Below are positions 25,484 to 34,013 of a stretch of DNA of 64,000 nt, piece after piece. The translations under genes were made by a program, and so were the position numbers. Origin of the DNA: a bacterium (GTDB lineage: Bacteria; 4484-113; JAGGVC01); assembly GCA_039961635.1 (NCBI GenBank), contig JABRWB010000012.1, positions 1 to 64,000 of the forward strand. Reading direction: 5' to 3'. The notes beneath the pieces are model-generated. The model was given only the letters and a program-made list of their open reading frames with translations. It did not search any database and was not told where the DNA came from. Every line of letters starts with the position of its first letter. Position 1 is the first letter of the stretch.

Positions 25484-26542
25484 ATGCCCGAAACGATGCT
25501 TGCCGCAGTGAAAGCCAAGCCCGCGCCCGGATGCGAGCTGATGGACGTCGCCATCCCCGCGCCCGTGGATAACGAAGTGCTTATCAAGGTCGTGCGCACC
25601 TCCGTTTGCGGAACCGATCGTCACATATATACATGGGACGAGTGGGCGCAGGGGCGCATCAAGCCGCCGTTGGTATTCGGCCACGAGGGATGCGGCGAAA
25701 TCGTCGCGGTCGGCCCAGGCGTGCGCTCGATGAAAGTCGGCGACTTCGTTTCGGCGGAGACACACATCCCCTGCGGTTTCTGCTTCCAGTGCCGCACCGG
25801 CAACCAGCACATCTGCAGCCATCTCACGATCCTCGGCGTTGACGTGGACGGCGTCTTCGCGCAGTACGCCAAGTTCCCGGAAACCGTCTGCTGGAAGAAT
25901 CCGCCGGACATGAATCCCGACCACGCGAGCATCCTCGAACCTTTCGGCAACGCGTGCTACACGGTGATGGAGTCGCAAGTATCGGCGAAGGAAATCCTGA
26001 TTACGGGCGACGGGCCGATCGCCGCGTTCGCCGCGGGCATCGCGCGCGCGGTGGGAGCGACCAAAATTATCGTAACGGGCCTTGTTGACTTCCTGCTGGA
26101 AATCTGCAAGCAAATGGGCGCGGATTACGTGATAAATGTCGGCAGGGAAAAAGATCCGAAGGCGTTTATCATGGATCACACGGGCGGAGAGGGAGTGGAT
26201 GTTGTGCTTGAAATGTCCGGAGCTCAAGCTGCGATAAACCTCGGCTTCAACGTGCTTAAAAAAGCGGGCACATTCACCGCGTTCGGAATAAGCACGCAGG
26301 ACGTTATTTCGTGGCCCATGAACAACGGCGTCGTCTTCAAGGGGGCGAAGATTCTGGGTATCAACGGCCGCAAGATGTTCGAGACGTGGTACCAGAGCCG
26401 CAACCTTCTTATGGCGGGGCGCGTGGACCCGTCTCCGGTCATCACGAACCGGTTCGCGCTGAAAGAAATAGACGCGGCGCTGAAATCCATTTTTCTAGAA
26501 GGCCGCAGGGCCAGCAAGGTGACGATCGACCCGTGGGGGTAG
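25484..26542 (+). CDS. tdh: L-threonine 3-dehydrogenase-like zinc alcohol dehydrogenase
   Basis: 352 residues of the medium-chain dehydrogenase family. The catalytic zinc site is CGTDRHIYTWDEWAQ with GHEGCGEI, the structural zinc site HIPCGFCFQCRTGNQHIC, and the NAD-binding fold starts ITGDGPIAAFAAGIARAVGA. The H-x-Y-x-W-D-E-W wording and the MNNGVVFKGAKILGINGRKM region are those of threonine dehydrogenase, which oxidises threonine to 2-amino-3-ketobutyrate. An ATG at 25496 would give the equally plausible MLAAVKAKPAPG start; neither has a strong Shine-Dalgarno. No glycine C-acetyltransferase gene lies next to it. Confidence 0.9.
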   Translation: MPETMLAAVKAKPAPGCELMDVAIPAPVDNEVLIKVVRTSVCGTDRHIYTWDEWAQGRIKPPLVFGHEGCGEIVAVGPGVRSMKVGDFVSAETHIPCGFCFQCRTGNQHICSHLTILGVDVDGVFAQYAKFPETVCWKNPPDMNPDHASILEPFGNACYTVMESQVSAKEILITGDGPIAAFAAGIARAVGATKIIVTGLVDFLLEICKQMGADYVINVGREKDPKAFIMDHTGGEGVDVVLEMSGAQAAINLGFNVLKKAGTFTAFGISTQDVISWPMNNGVVFKGAKILGINGRKMFETWYQSRNLLMAGRVDPSPVITNRFALKEIDAALKSIFLEGRRASKVTIDPWG

Positions 26543-26630
26543 GGATTTGCATCGCACTAATTCCAACTGCTGTTTTATAGGCAAATTTCCGTTGCACTTC
26601 AATTTCACGGCATAAAGGCAAATTATCGGA

Positions 26631-26636
26631 TATAAT
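26631..26636 (+). promoter_or_regulatory. -10 box upstream of PKD lipoprotein gene
   Basis: TATAAT with a predicted leader of about 60 bases to the ATG at 26704. No clear -35 hexamer. Confidence 0.4.
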
Positions 26637-26703
26637 AAAGGTGGCGGCTCGATGGGGTTGTGCCGCCCTATCGGAGCGCACTTTGCGGGAAAGGGAGACC
26701 CGT

Positions 26704-29700
26704 ATGGGCAGGCTTCATTTTCGTTTTGCATATCATCGAAATTCGTTATTGCCGGCGGTTTTCCTTGCAATCGGCGCCGTCATTGTTTTTGCCAGTTGCC
26801 GTGCAGCCGGGCGGCTGTTCGATGCGTCCAATCCGTCGTCGCAACCTCAAAATCTCGTTCCGCCGGCCATTGAAAACTCGGACCCCGGCGCGCTCTTGGA
26901 TGCAATATCGGAGATAAGCGAGTTCGAGGTACCGCAAGACGCCGATCCTCAAACCTTCGATATTTTGCGCGCAAAGCTCATTGAATTTGTTACATCCGCA
27001 TCCTCCAGAAAATCGGGACTCCGCGAAGCATCCAGCGTGCCAAAGGCAGGATTCGGCGCGGTATCCGATCTCATTTACGATGAAGAATCTGGCACGCTAT
27101 CCTGGACTTATACGAATTGGGGCGATTACGACGGCAGCGGCGAAGTAAATGTGGCCGATATAACGCCGATAGCCATGTATTTCGGCTCGAAGGTGGAAGA
27201 CGGCGCCGGATATCCGGAACTTAAAAGGTGGATCGACGGCGACGGCGATGGCGAAATAGGTGTTAGCGATATCGTCCCGATCGCTTTGAATTACCTGGGC
27301 GAAGTTTGGGGCTACGCCGTGTTCGCGTCAGAAACCCGCGACGGAGCTTTTTCGGCCAAGCTTCCGGGAAGCGTTGAAACAACGACGGGGGCGGGCATCC
27401 CCAAGCGCTGTTCGTTCGAAGTTCCGGCGGAGGCAGGAAATTTTTTCGTGGTAAGGCCGCTCGACGGATCTGGTAATTATGGAGAGGCGAGCAACATTGC
27501 GCCAAAAGGAATCGAGCCGCGGGTTTTGTCCGTAACACCTACTTCGGGCGACCAGGGAAGCGTGGTAACGTTCGAGGCGCAGGTCGAAGGAAGCGAACCA
27601 CTCACGTATTTTTGGGATTTCGGAGGCGCCGCACTGCCGAATAATGCGACCGACGCATCGCCTGAAGTCGTGCTGACTACATATGGTGATTTCCAGGCCA
27701 CGCTTACTTTATCGAATGCACTCGGCTCCCATGCTTTCGAATTCCCCCTTTCGGTTGTGCCGGTCGGAACCGCGCCCGAAATACTTTGGGTGCTTCCCGA
27801 AACCGCGGTCGAGGGCGAATTCGTGCCGTTTATGCCGTTCGTTACCGGCTCCGCGCCGCTTTTGGCGGAGTGGGATTTCGGCGAAGGAGCTTCGCCACGG
27901 TACTCGAACGAAGCAGCGCCGCTTGTGATATGGGACGAGCCGGGCGATTACAGCGTGCATCTCAAGGTGTCGAATTATTTCGGCTCTGACGAGGTTGTCA
28001 TTGTAATTCACATAATTCGCCAAGGAGTATCGCCGGTAGTTTTCGGCGCATCGCCAATAAAGGGGGCAGAAGGAGAAACGGTCAAGTTCATACCCTTGAT
28101 TGGCGGCTCGTATCCGATGGACTTCAACTGGCAGTTCGGCGAGGCCGCAACTCCCTCTACAACAACCGACAGATTCCCGGTGGTCACGCTGGGTCATCCG
28201 GGCAAGTACAGATGCGTTCTGACCGCGTCGAATTACTTCGGTACCGACGAAACGACTTTCGAATTAACTGTCACCGACGGCGACGCGTATGGCAACTGGC
28301 CCCAGCCAGGCCGCTGGGCGACTCACCGGAGCAGGGCGGATGTGCCGGTTGCAGTGGACAGCGAGAATCCGCGGGCTGGGAGGATACTCGGATTGCCGGG
28401 CAAGGTGGATTCAAGCCCGATTGTGGACGAGTACGGCGCGGTTTATGTCGTTGTGGCGGACGAGTCCGCAGATCCCCCGATTGACAGGTTTTGCGCTGCC
28501 AAACGGTCAGGCGATATCGAAGTGCTTTTCGAAGCCGTCGACATAATTGACGATCCTGTGATGGACGGCGAAGGCAGGATATTCCTGAAAGCGGGCGATG
28601 GAACGGAGTATTTCCTATATGCGATAGGCCGCGGCTATGGAAACTTGCTTTGGTCCAAGCCTATTGGCGGGGCGGCGCTTGGATTGGCTTGCACCAAAGA
28701 TGGAAAAGTCGTTGCAGGAACTTCGATTCCGAACTCGGAACCTTCCGTAAAGTCCTATTGGAATACGGGAGAACTCAGATGGTCGATTTCCGCAAAGTCG
28801 GAAGGGCCGGGAAGCATCGCTATTGCACCGGACGAAACCGCGTACATTTTTGGCGAAGATGGAATCAAGGCATTTGGCTATGATTCGGGCGTTTCATGGT
28901 CAAAGTACTGGTCCTATTATGGGGATGGAGGCATATCTATCGGGTTGGGCGGGGAAGTTCTGCTTGCCGCGTGGCAAGAAAAACTTGTTGCCTTTGATCG
29001 TCTCGGCACGGAATTATGGCTAGGCGGGTTGACCGCATGCAGCGGGCCTCCGGCAGTCGGGATTGACGGCTCCGTATATTATGGAGTGTATCCCAATTAC
29101 CTGGATTCAATTTCGCAAGAAGGTCAGCAATTGTGGAGCACGGAGTTCACCAATTTGGGGTGGTACGATGGCGAGGCCAACGGACCATTGATTTCAGCGC
29201 CGGCTATGGATTCAAACGGCACGCTGTATTTTCTTTTCTTCGGCCAGATCGATGACCAGAGTCAGGTAGTTTCCATATCCTCTACCGGAGAATTGCTTTG
29301 GGAGTATCCGGTCGGCTCGGTTCAAGTCCACCACAATCCCGCAATCAGCGCCGACGGCAGGCTTTTCGTACCCGCGGGCGATCTTTACGTTTTCGGCGGA
29401 GAAGTGACCGGTCCGCAGGCTGCGCTCGATGTCTCGGAATCAACTGGACAAGTCCCGTTTACGGTGACGCTCGATGCGTCGGGTAGCACTGACGAAGACG
29501 GCTCGTTGCTTACTTACGAATGGGATGTGGAAGGCGACGGCGTTTGGGATTTCAATTCGGGATACGCGCCGAAAGTCAGGCATACCTACACGCATCCGGG
29601 AAGCTATTCGCCGGTAGTCAAAGTGTCCGACGACGGTGAAAGCGATTATGCTCAAGCATCGGTTACTGCATCGCCAAGCATGCACGACAAGGAGTGGCAC

Positions 29701-30741
29701 ATAACGGTATTGGATTCCGGTTACAATGGCTACTATCGACCATCGATGATTGTGAGTGAGAACAAACCGGGCATCGCTATTTCAAAATATGGCGTACTCT
29801 TTTATTTGTCGGCATTGGATCCGTATGGACAATCTTGGAATGCGCCAATCGATCCCGGTTTTTCAAATTTCGGCTTGGTTTTCACTGCATCGGAGATCCT
29901 TGGAAAACCTGCAATGGCATTCAGTTCCGACCTGTTCAACGATTACCTGGCTTATGCAACTGCCGAAGACCAGTCAGGTTTTGTTTGGAGCCCTCCCGTG
30001 TCGGTGGATTATCTTATGTATCATGATCCACTTGGTATTTCGTTGCAGGAAGTAAACGGGAATCCTGCAGCTGCTTTTTCGCGATTTGCGCGTGGCTTTT
30101 GGTTCATCCATGCAAACGACCCGGATGGAATATCTTGGGCAGCACCCGTTCAACTTGAGCCCGGGGGAATGAACTACTGGGAATACTCGGTATCGTTGGT
30201 TGAAGCAGGTGGCAAACCTTGCGTTTTCTACGTCCATGACAACCAGCTAAAGGCAACCGTGGCTCTGGATGCCAACGGCGACGAATGGAATTCCTCTGTC
30301 ACTCTCGATGATTTGGAACTAAACTATAGCGAAAACCGTGTAGTGGCAGCGATAGAAGTATCGGGTTGTCCTGCTGTTGTTTATTTCAATGGAAGCGGAA
30401 TTTACTATATGCGCGCTTTGGATCCCGAAGGAACAAGTTGGGGCAATAGGGTATTCATAGATAATTCCAATTCGAATTTTTCGCCTTCGGCAGGAATTAT
30501 TGGTGGAGTGCCTGCAATTGCATATGCACAACACTTGAATGTGCCAGGGATGTTCGACGGATGCGCGCTCGCCATCATTCGCGCCACCGATGCGGACGCT
30601 ACCAGCTGGGGCGAGCCCGAAATCATCGACAGCCTGGGCGACGTTGGCCATTTCGCCTCCATCGCCGAAAATTCCGTCGGGCCTTGCATCGCGTATCAGG
30701 ATCGCACGAAACAGGCGCTGAAGTTCGCAATTTATTATTGA
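26704..30741 (+). CDS. Very large lipoprotein with dockerin-like, PKD and propeller-like regions
   Basis: 1345 residues. A lipoprotein signal (AIGAVIVFASCRA) leads to a helical segment, then a dockerin-like pair of calcium loops (about 135-210: DYDGSGEVNVADITPIAMYF and DGDGDGEIGVSDIVPIALNY). Three PKD/Ig-like domains follow (about 275-545), each with a WDFG- or WQFG-type core and repeats of SNYFGSDE or SNYFGTDE. Next is a beta-propeller-like part (about 550-910), a fourth PKD domain (about 915-1000: DASGSTDEDGSLLTYEWDVEGDGVWDFN) and a second propeller-like part to the end. Such architectures sit on the cell surface and bind glycans or proteins; the exact role is unknown. The duplicated PKD units probably arose by internal duplication. 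Confidence 0.85.
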   Translation: MGRLHFRFAYHRNSLLPAVFLAIGAVIVFASCRAAGRLFDASNPSSQPQNLVPPAIENSDPGALLDAISEISEFEVPQDADPQTFDILRAKLIEFVTSASSRKSGLREASSVPKAGFGAVSDLIYDEESGTLSWTYTNWGDYDGSGEVNVADITPIAMYFGSKVEDGAGYPELKRWIDGDGDGEIGVSDIVPIALNYLGEVWGYAVFASETRDGAFSAKLPGSVETTTGAGIPKRCSFEVPAEAGNFFVVRPLDGSGNYGEASNIAPKGIEPRVLSVTPTSGDQGSVVTFEAQVEGSEPLTYFWDFGGAALPNNATDASPEVVLTTYGDFQATLTLSNALGSHAFEFPLSVVPVGTAPEILWVLPETAVEGEFVPFMPFVTGSAPLLAEWDFGEGASPRYSNEAAPLVIWDEPGDYSVHLKVSNYFGSDEVVIVIHIIRQGVSPVVFGASPIKGAEGETVKFIPLIGGSYPMDFNWQFGEAATPSTTTDRFPVVTLGHPGKYRCVLTASNYFGTDETTFELTVTDGDAYGNWPQPGRWATHRSRADVPVAVDSENPRAGRILGLPGKVDSSPIVDEYGAVYVVVADESADPPIDRFCAAKRSGDIEVLFEAVDIIDDPVMDGEGRIFLKAGDGTEYFLYAIGRGYGNLLWSKPIGGAALGLACTKDGKVVAGTSIPNSEPSVKSYWNTGELRWSISAKSEGPGSIAIAPDETAYIFGEDGIKAFGYDSGVSWSKYWSYYGDGGISIGLGGEVLLAAWQEKLVAFDRLGTELWLGGLTACSGPPAVGIDGSVYYGVYPNYLDSISQEGQQLWSTEFTNLGWYDGEANGPLISAPAMDSNGTLYFLFFGQIDDQSQVVSISSTGELLWEYPVGSVQVHHNPAISADGRLFVPAGDLYVFGGEVTGPQAALDVSESTGQVPFTVTLDASGSTDEDGSLLTYEWDVEGDGVWDFNSGYAPKVRHTYTHPGSYSPVVKVSDDGESDYAQASVTASPSMHDKEWHITVLDSGYNGYYRPSMIVSENKPGIAISKYGVLFYLSALDPYGQSWNAPIDPGFSNFGLVFTASEILGKPAMAFSSDLFNDYLAYATAEDQSGFVWSPPVSVDYLMYHDPLGISLQEVNGNPAAAFSRFARGFWFIHANDPDGISWAAPVQLEPGGMNYWEYSVSLVEAGGKPCVFYVHDNQLKATVALDANGDEWNSSVTLDDLELNYSENRVVAAIEVSGCPAVVYFNGSGIYYMRALDPEGTSWGNRVFIDNSNSNFSPSAGIIGGVPAIAYAQHLNVPGMFDGCALAIIRATDADATSWGEPEIIDSLGDVGHFASIAENSVGPCIAYQDRTKQALKFAIYY

Positions 30742-30801
30742 TATCTATAGGGCCGCGACGAAACAGGTGCTTTCTAGCCGCACAAGTTTACGCGATCGAG
30801 A

Positions 30802-30830
30802 TTGACCGCGTTTGCCGCGAGTGCTATACT
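30802..30830 (+). promoter_or_regulatory. Promoter of the B12 uptake operon
   Basis: TTGACC (30802-30807) and TATACT (30825-30830) with exactly 17 bases between, directly in front of the cobalamin riboswitch. The best sigma-70-type promoter in the window. Confidence 0.8.
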
Positions 30831-30835
30831 CCTCC

Positions 30836-30975
30836 CGTTCCGTCGGCGGGAAGCCGGTGCAAATCCGGCACGGACCAGCCACTGTGAGGCGGACTCCCCG
30901 GCACTACGCCATTGCCTTCGGGCGAGAAGGCGCCGGGCGGGGTTGAAACCGAGTCAGGAGACCGGGCGGAAACTT
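30836..30975 (+). ncRNA. Cobalamin riboswitch
   Basis: The conserved core is readable: GGGAAGCCGGTGCAAATCCGG, then the B12-box-like AGCCACTGTGA, and the 3' element GAGTCAGGAGACC. It binds adenosyl- or other cobalamin and normally shuts off B12 uptake genes when the vitamin is plentiful. The first credible start codons downstream lack a Shine-Dalgarno, and I cannot tell whether control is by termination or by blocking translation. The ATPase frame is open through the riboswitch, but that part is RNA, not protein. Confidence 0.93.
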
Positions 30976-31094
30976 CAGGGCTTCTCGGAGTAAGCCGCGA
31001 TGGCTTTCGGCTTTCGCTGTTTCGGCATTGCGATATCTGTATCGGGTGCGCGGCCCGTGCGGTTATGCGCGCACGTTCGCATTGCAATGCCCGG

Positions 31095-31955
31095 ATGTGT
31101 TCCCGCTCCGAAGCCCGCCGGGGGTGCGGGCGTCTGAGCGCAAGAGCGGCGGTAAACGCAGCGGGAATTTCGTTCGGATACGACGGCGGGCGCGTGATTG
31201 ACGGGCTGTCGCTGTCGGTCGCGCCGGGCGAGCTGGTCACGATTAGCGGGCCGAACGGGAGCGGGAAAACGACTTTACTGAATCTGCTTTCGGGCGCGCT
31301 TGCGCCGGATTCGGGCACGGTCGAGATAAACGGCAAAGCGGTTGCGGATTTCAGCCGCCGGGAGCTTGCAAAGGCCGTCGCACTGATGCCGCAGTACCTT
31401 CCTTATTCGCCCTGGCTGACGGTGCGCGAGATTGTCGCGCTGGGGCGGTATCCGCATATGCCTGCGGCGTTTTCGCTGTGGGAGCGGGGCGATGACGCAT
31501 CGGAAGGGAAAGTAGCGGAGGCGATGGAGAAGGCCGGAATTGCGCATCTCGCGGACCGGCTGTCGGGTGAAATAAGCGGCGGTGAGCTGCGGCGGACGCA
31601 CCTGGCACGGGTGCTTGCGCAGGGCGCTTCGATTGTATTGGCGGACGAGCCGACGGGCGATCTGGATTTGCAGCACGTCGGCGGGATGATAGCGACATTG
31701 CGCGGGCTCGCGGAGGGGGGGGCGGCGGTCGCGGCCGTCACGCATGATCTCAACTTCGCGCTGGCGCTCGGTGGCAGGCTGGTTCTGATGGCGCGCGGGA
31801 AAATTGCGGCAGACGGAATCGCGGACGAGATGCTGACGCAAGAGCGGCTTGCGTCGCTTTACGGCGGCGGATTCAGAATCGAGGCGCTCGTTTCGGGGGG
31901 GAGGGCGGTGCTTCCCGCGTCTTCCGGCCAAGGATTGGAGGCGCATAATGGTTGA
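31095..31955 (+). CDS. btuD: B12 ABC transporter ATPase (BtuD-type)
   Basis: About 286 residues from ATG 31095. Walker A is GPNGSGKTT, the signature ISGGELRRTHLARVLAQG, Walker B VLADEPTGDLD, and the H-loop VTHDLNF; these are the ATPase motifs of the iron-siderophore/B12 import class. The start is uncertain: conserved sequence begins near NAAGISFGYDGG (31157), ATG 31065 is an alternative, and none has a Shine-Dalgarno. The 3' end overlaps btuF by eight bases. Assignment to B12 rather than haem or siderophore rests on the riboswitch and the neighbouring genes. Confidence 0.9.
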   Translation: MCSRSEARRGCGRLSARAAVNAAGISFGYDGGRVIDGLSLSVAPGELVTISGPNGSGKTTLLNLLSGALAPDSGTVEINGKAVADFSRRELAKAVALMPQYLPYSPWLTVREIVALGRYPHMPAAFSLWERGDDASEGKVAEAMEKAGIAHLADRLSGEISGGELRRTHLARVLAQGASIVLADEPTGDLDLQHVGGMIATLRGLAEGGAAVAAVTHDLNFALALGGRLVLMARGKIAADGIADEMLTQERLASLYGGGFRIEALVSGGRAVLPASSGQGLEAHNG

Positions 31956-32985
31956 GAGATACCGCGGACGGCGGACGGCATACTTTGCGTTTTGCTTCTG
32001 GGCGGTTGTGTTCGTCCTGCTGATCGCGCTGCCGTATCTGCGCCAGGCGTACTCGACGTTTTCACGCATACCCGAAAACAAGAACGCCGGAATCGAATCC
32101 CCGGCGGCGAAAAGCGATGCCGAATGGCCTCTGACCAAATTCGACGCACTGGGACGCGAAGTGACATTGGCGAAACCGCCGGAGCGCATCGTATCGCTCT
32201 CTCCCGCGATTACGGAAACGGTATTTGCGCTCGGCGCGGGGGGGAGGCTCGTGGGCCGCTCGGATTTCTGCAACTATCCTCCTGAAGTTGCATACATAAA
32301 ATCAATTGGTGGATTGCTCAACCCGTCGCTTGAAGACATCGTTCTTCTTCAACCGGATCTGGTGTTCGTGCAGAAGGTCAGCCCGAGGGAAATCGTGGAG
32401 AGGCTGGGGGAGGCGGGCGTCGCGGTTTTTGCGGTCGATGAGGCGACATCTCTCAATGGCGTTTTGGAGACGATCCGGATAATCGGAATTATGTGCGCAA
32501 GCCGCGATAATGCGATTCGGCTTGAATTCGAAAAATCGGCGCTTATGGCGGAGTATAAGTCGCGCAGACGCGCGCACGCATGGCGCGTGTATTTCGGAGG
32601 AGTCGAAGCGCCGTACTACACGGCGGGAGAGGGCACGTTTATAGACGACCTGATTTCACTTGCGGGCGCCAGGAACATCGCGAGCGGGGAGGGAAGAGAA
32701 CGGAAATCGTCGCAGGGATGGCCGCAGCTTTCGCCGGAGGAAATAGCCTCCGCGGATCCGGAGGTTATACTCGTCGGGCATTCTCCGCTCGTCGCGGGGA
32801 AAGATGCAACGGATTCCATTCTTTCCGCGGCGCGCAAAAATCCGGCGTTCCGAAACACCTCCGCCGTGAAATACGGACGGATTTGCGTAATAGATCAGGA
32901 CGAGCTGCTGCGTCCGGGACCGCGCATTTTCAACGCGCTCGAAAAGTTCTCCGCATATCTCGACGGACTGGAGGATGTCGAGTGA
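31948..32985 (+). CDS. btuF: B12-binding periplasmic protein (BtuF-type)
   Basis: 345 residues. A membrane-spanning N-terminal segment (FCFWAVVFVLLIALPYL) anchors or exports a class III periplasmic binding protein: RIVSLSPAITETVFALGAGG, SIGGLLNPSLEDIVLLQPDLV, and the C-lobe SPEEIASADPEVILVGH. It hands cobalamin to the permease. The start overlaps the end of the ATPase gene and the stop overlaps the permease start, so the three are translationally coupled. No lipobox Cys is evident; the protein may stay membrane-tethered. Confidence 0.9.
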   Translation: MVERYRGRRTAYFAFCFWAVVFVLLIALPYLRQAYSTFSRIPENKNAGIESPAAKSDAEWPLTKFDALGREVTLAKPPERIVSLSPAITETVFALGAGGRLVGRSDFCNYPPEVAYIKSIGGLLNPSLEDIVLLQPDLVFVQKVSPREIVERLGEAGVAVFAVDEATSLNGVLETIRIIGIMCASRDNAIRLEFEKSALMAEYKSRRRAHAWRVYFGGVEAPYYTAGEGTFIDDLISLAGARNIASGEGRERKSSQGWPQLSPEEIASADPEVILVGHSPLVAGKDATDSILSAARKNPAFRNTSAVKYGRICVIDQDELLRPGPRIFNALEKFSAYLDGLEDVE

Positions 32986-34013
32986 CCTCCCCCCCTATTA
33001 AAGAGAACGCGAATTCCAGAGATGCGAGGCTTGTGCGGCTTCTTGCAATCGCGCTCACCCTTCTCGCACTCGGATTGGTTCTTTCGTTGGCCGCGGGAAA
33101 GGAGTATGTCAATCCGATATCGCTGTTTACGGGCGCATATTCCGATGACGCCCACCGTAAGGCGCTTTCGACGATAGTATGGTCGCTAAGACTTCCCCGC
33201 GCGCTCGGCGCGGGGCTTATCGGAATGTCGCTCGCGCTTTCGGGGCTTTTGTTACAGGCGTATTTCCGCAATCCGCTTGCCGATCCGTTCATCTTGGGAG
33301 TGTCCAGCGGCGCGGCGCTCGGCGCGGCCGTAAAAATTATTTTCTTGCCGAATATTCCGATTCCCCTTCCGGTGTTCGCGCTCGCGGGCGGGTTCGCGCT
33401 TGTGTCCGGAGTATGGCTTATCGCCAGAGGCGTACGGGGAGATGAGACCGTTACGCTGCTGCTTTCCGGAGTCGCCTTATCGCTTCTTGCGGGAAGCCTT
33501 TTGAGCGTGCTCGTTTTGTGGGGCAGGCCTGGCGAAGTGGGGCTTGTGATGCGTTGGCTGATGGGCTCGCTCGCGGGCGTCGGATATCGCGAGGTCGCGT
33601 GGCTTGCCGCGGGCGCGGTTGCGGGGCTTGCGATTTCGCTTGCGCTTTCGCGCGAACTCAATGCGATTCTTTTGGGCAAAACCGTCGCGCAGAGCATCGG
33701 CGTGGACGTGCGCGCGGTGCGGCTGTGGGTCGTGGGCGCGGCGACCGCGCTGGCCGCGCTGGCGGTTTCCGCCGCGGGAATCGTGGGTTTCGTCGGCCTG
33801 GTCGTACCGCATATCGCTCGGTTGATCGTGGGGGGGGGCGCGCGGCGGCTCGTTCCGGTGGCCGCCGCGATCGGAGCATCGGCGCTTGTGTGGTGCGACT
33901 TGGGCGCGCGCGCGGCTCTCCCCTCGGGCGAGCTGCCGATAGGAGCGGCGACCGCGATTATGGGCGTTCCGTTTTTTCTTTGGCTGATGCGCAGGGGGAG
34001 GTATTTGGGATGA
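32982..34013 (+). CDS. btuC: B12 ABC transporter permease (BtuC-type)
   Basis: 343 residues with about ten hydrophobic segments, of the FecCD/BtuC family. Diagnostic stretches are LRLPRALGAGLIGMSLALSG, NPLADPFILGVSSGAALGA, and GIVGFVGLVVPHIARLIVG, the ATPase-contacting loop. GTG 32982 sits in a GTGA overlap with the btuF stop; btuB starts in an ATGA overlap with this gene's stop. A nine-base G tract lies in the codons for the VGGG after the last stretch. Confidence 0.92.
   Translation: MTSPPIKENANSRDARLVRLLAIALTLLALGLVLSLAAGKEYVNPISLFTGAYSDDAHRKALSTIVWSLRLPRALGAGLIGMSLALSGLLLQAYFRNPLADPFILGVSSGAALGAAVKIIFLPNIPIPLPVFALAGGFALVSGVWLIARGVRGDETVTLLLSGVALSLLAGSLLSVLVLWGRPGEVGLVMRWLMGSLAGVGYREVAWLAAGAVAGLAISLALSRELNAILLGKTVAQSIGVDVRAVRLWVVGAATALAALAVSAAGIVGFVGLVVPHIARLIVGGGARRLVPVAAAIGASALVWCDLGARAALPSGELPIGAATAIMGVPFFLWLMRRGRYLG

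Noticed and set aside
30912-31094. Upstream extension of the B12 ATPase through the riboswitch
   Set aside because: That segment is the conserved riboswitch RNA; conserved ATPase sequence starts only near 31157.
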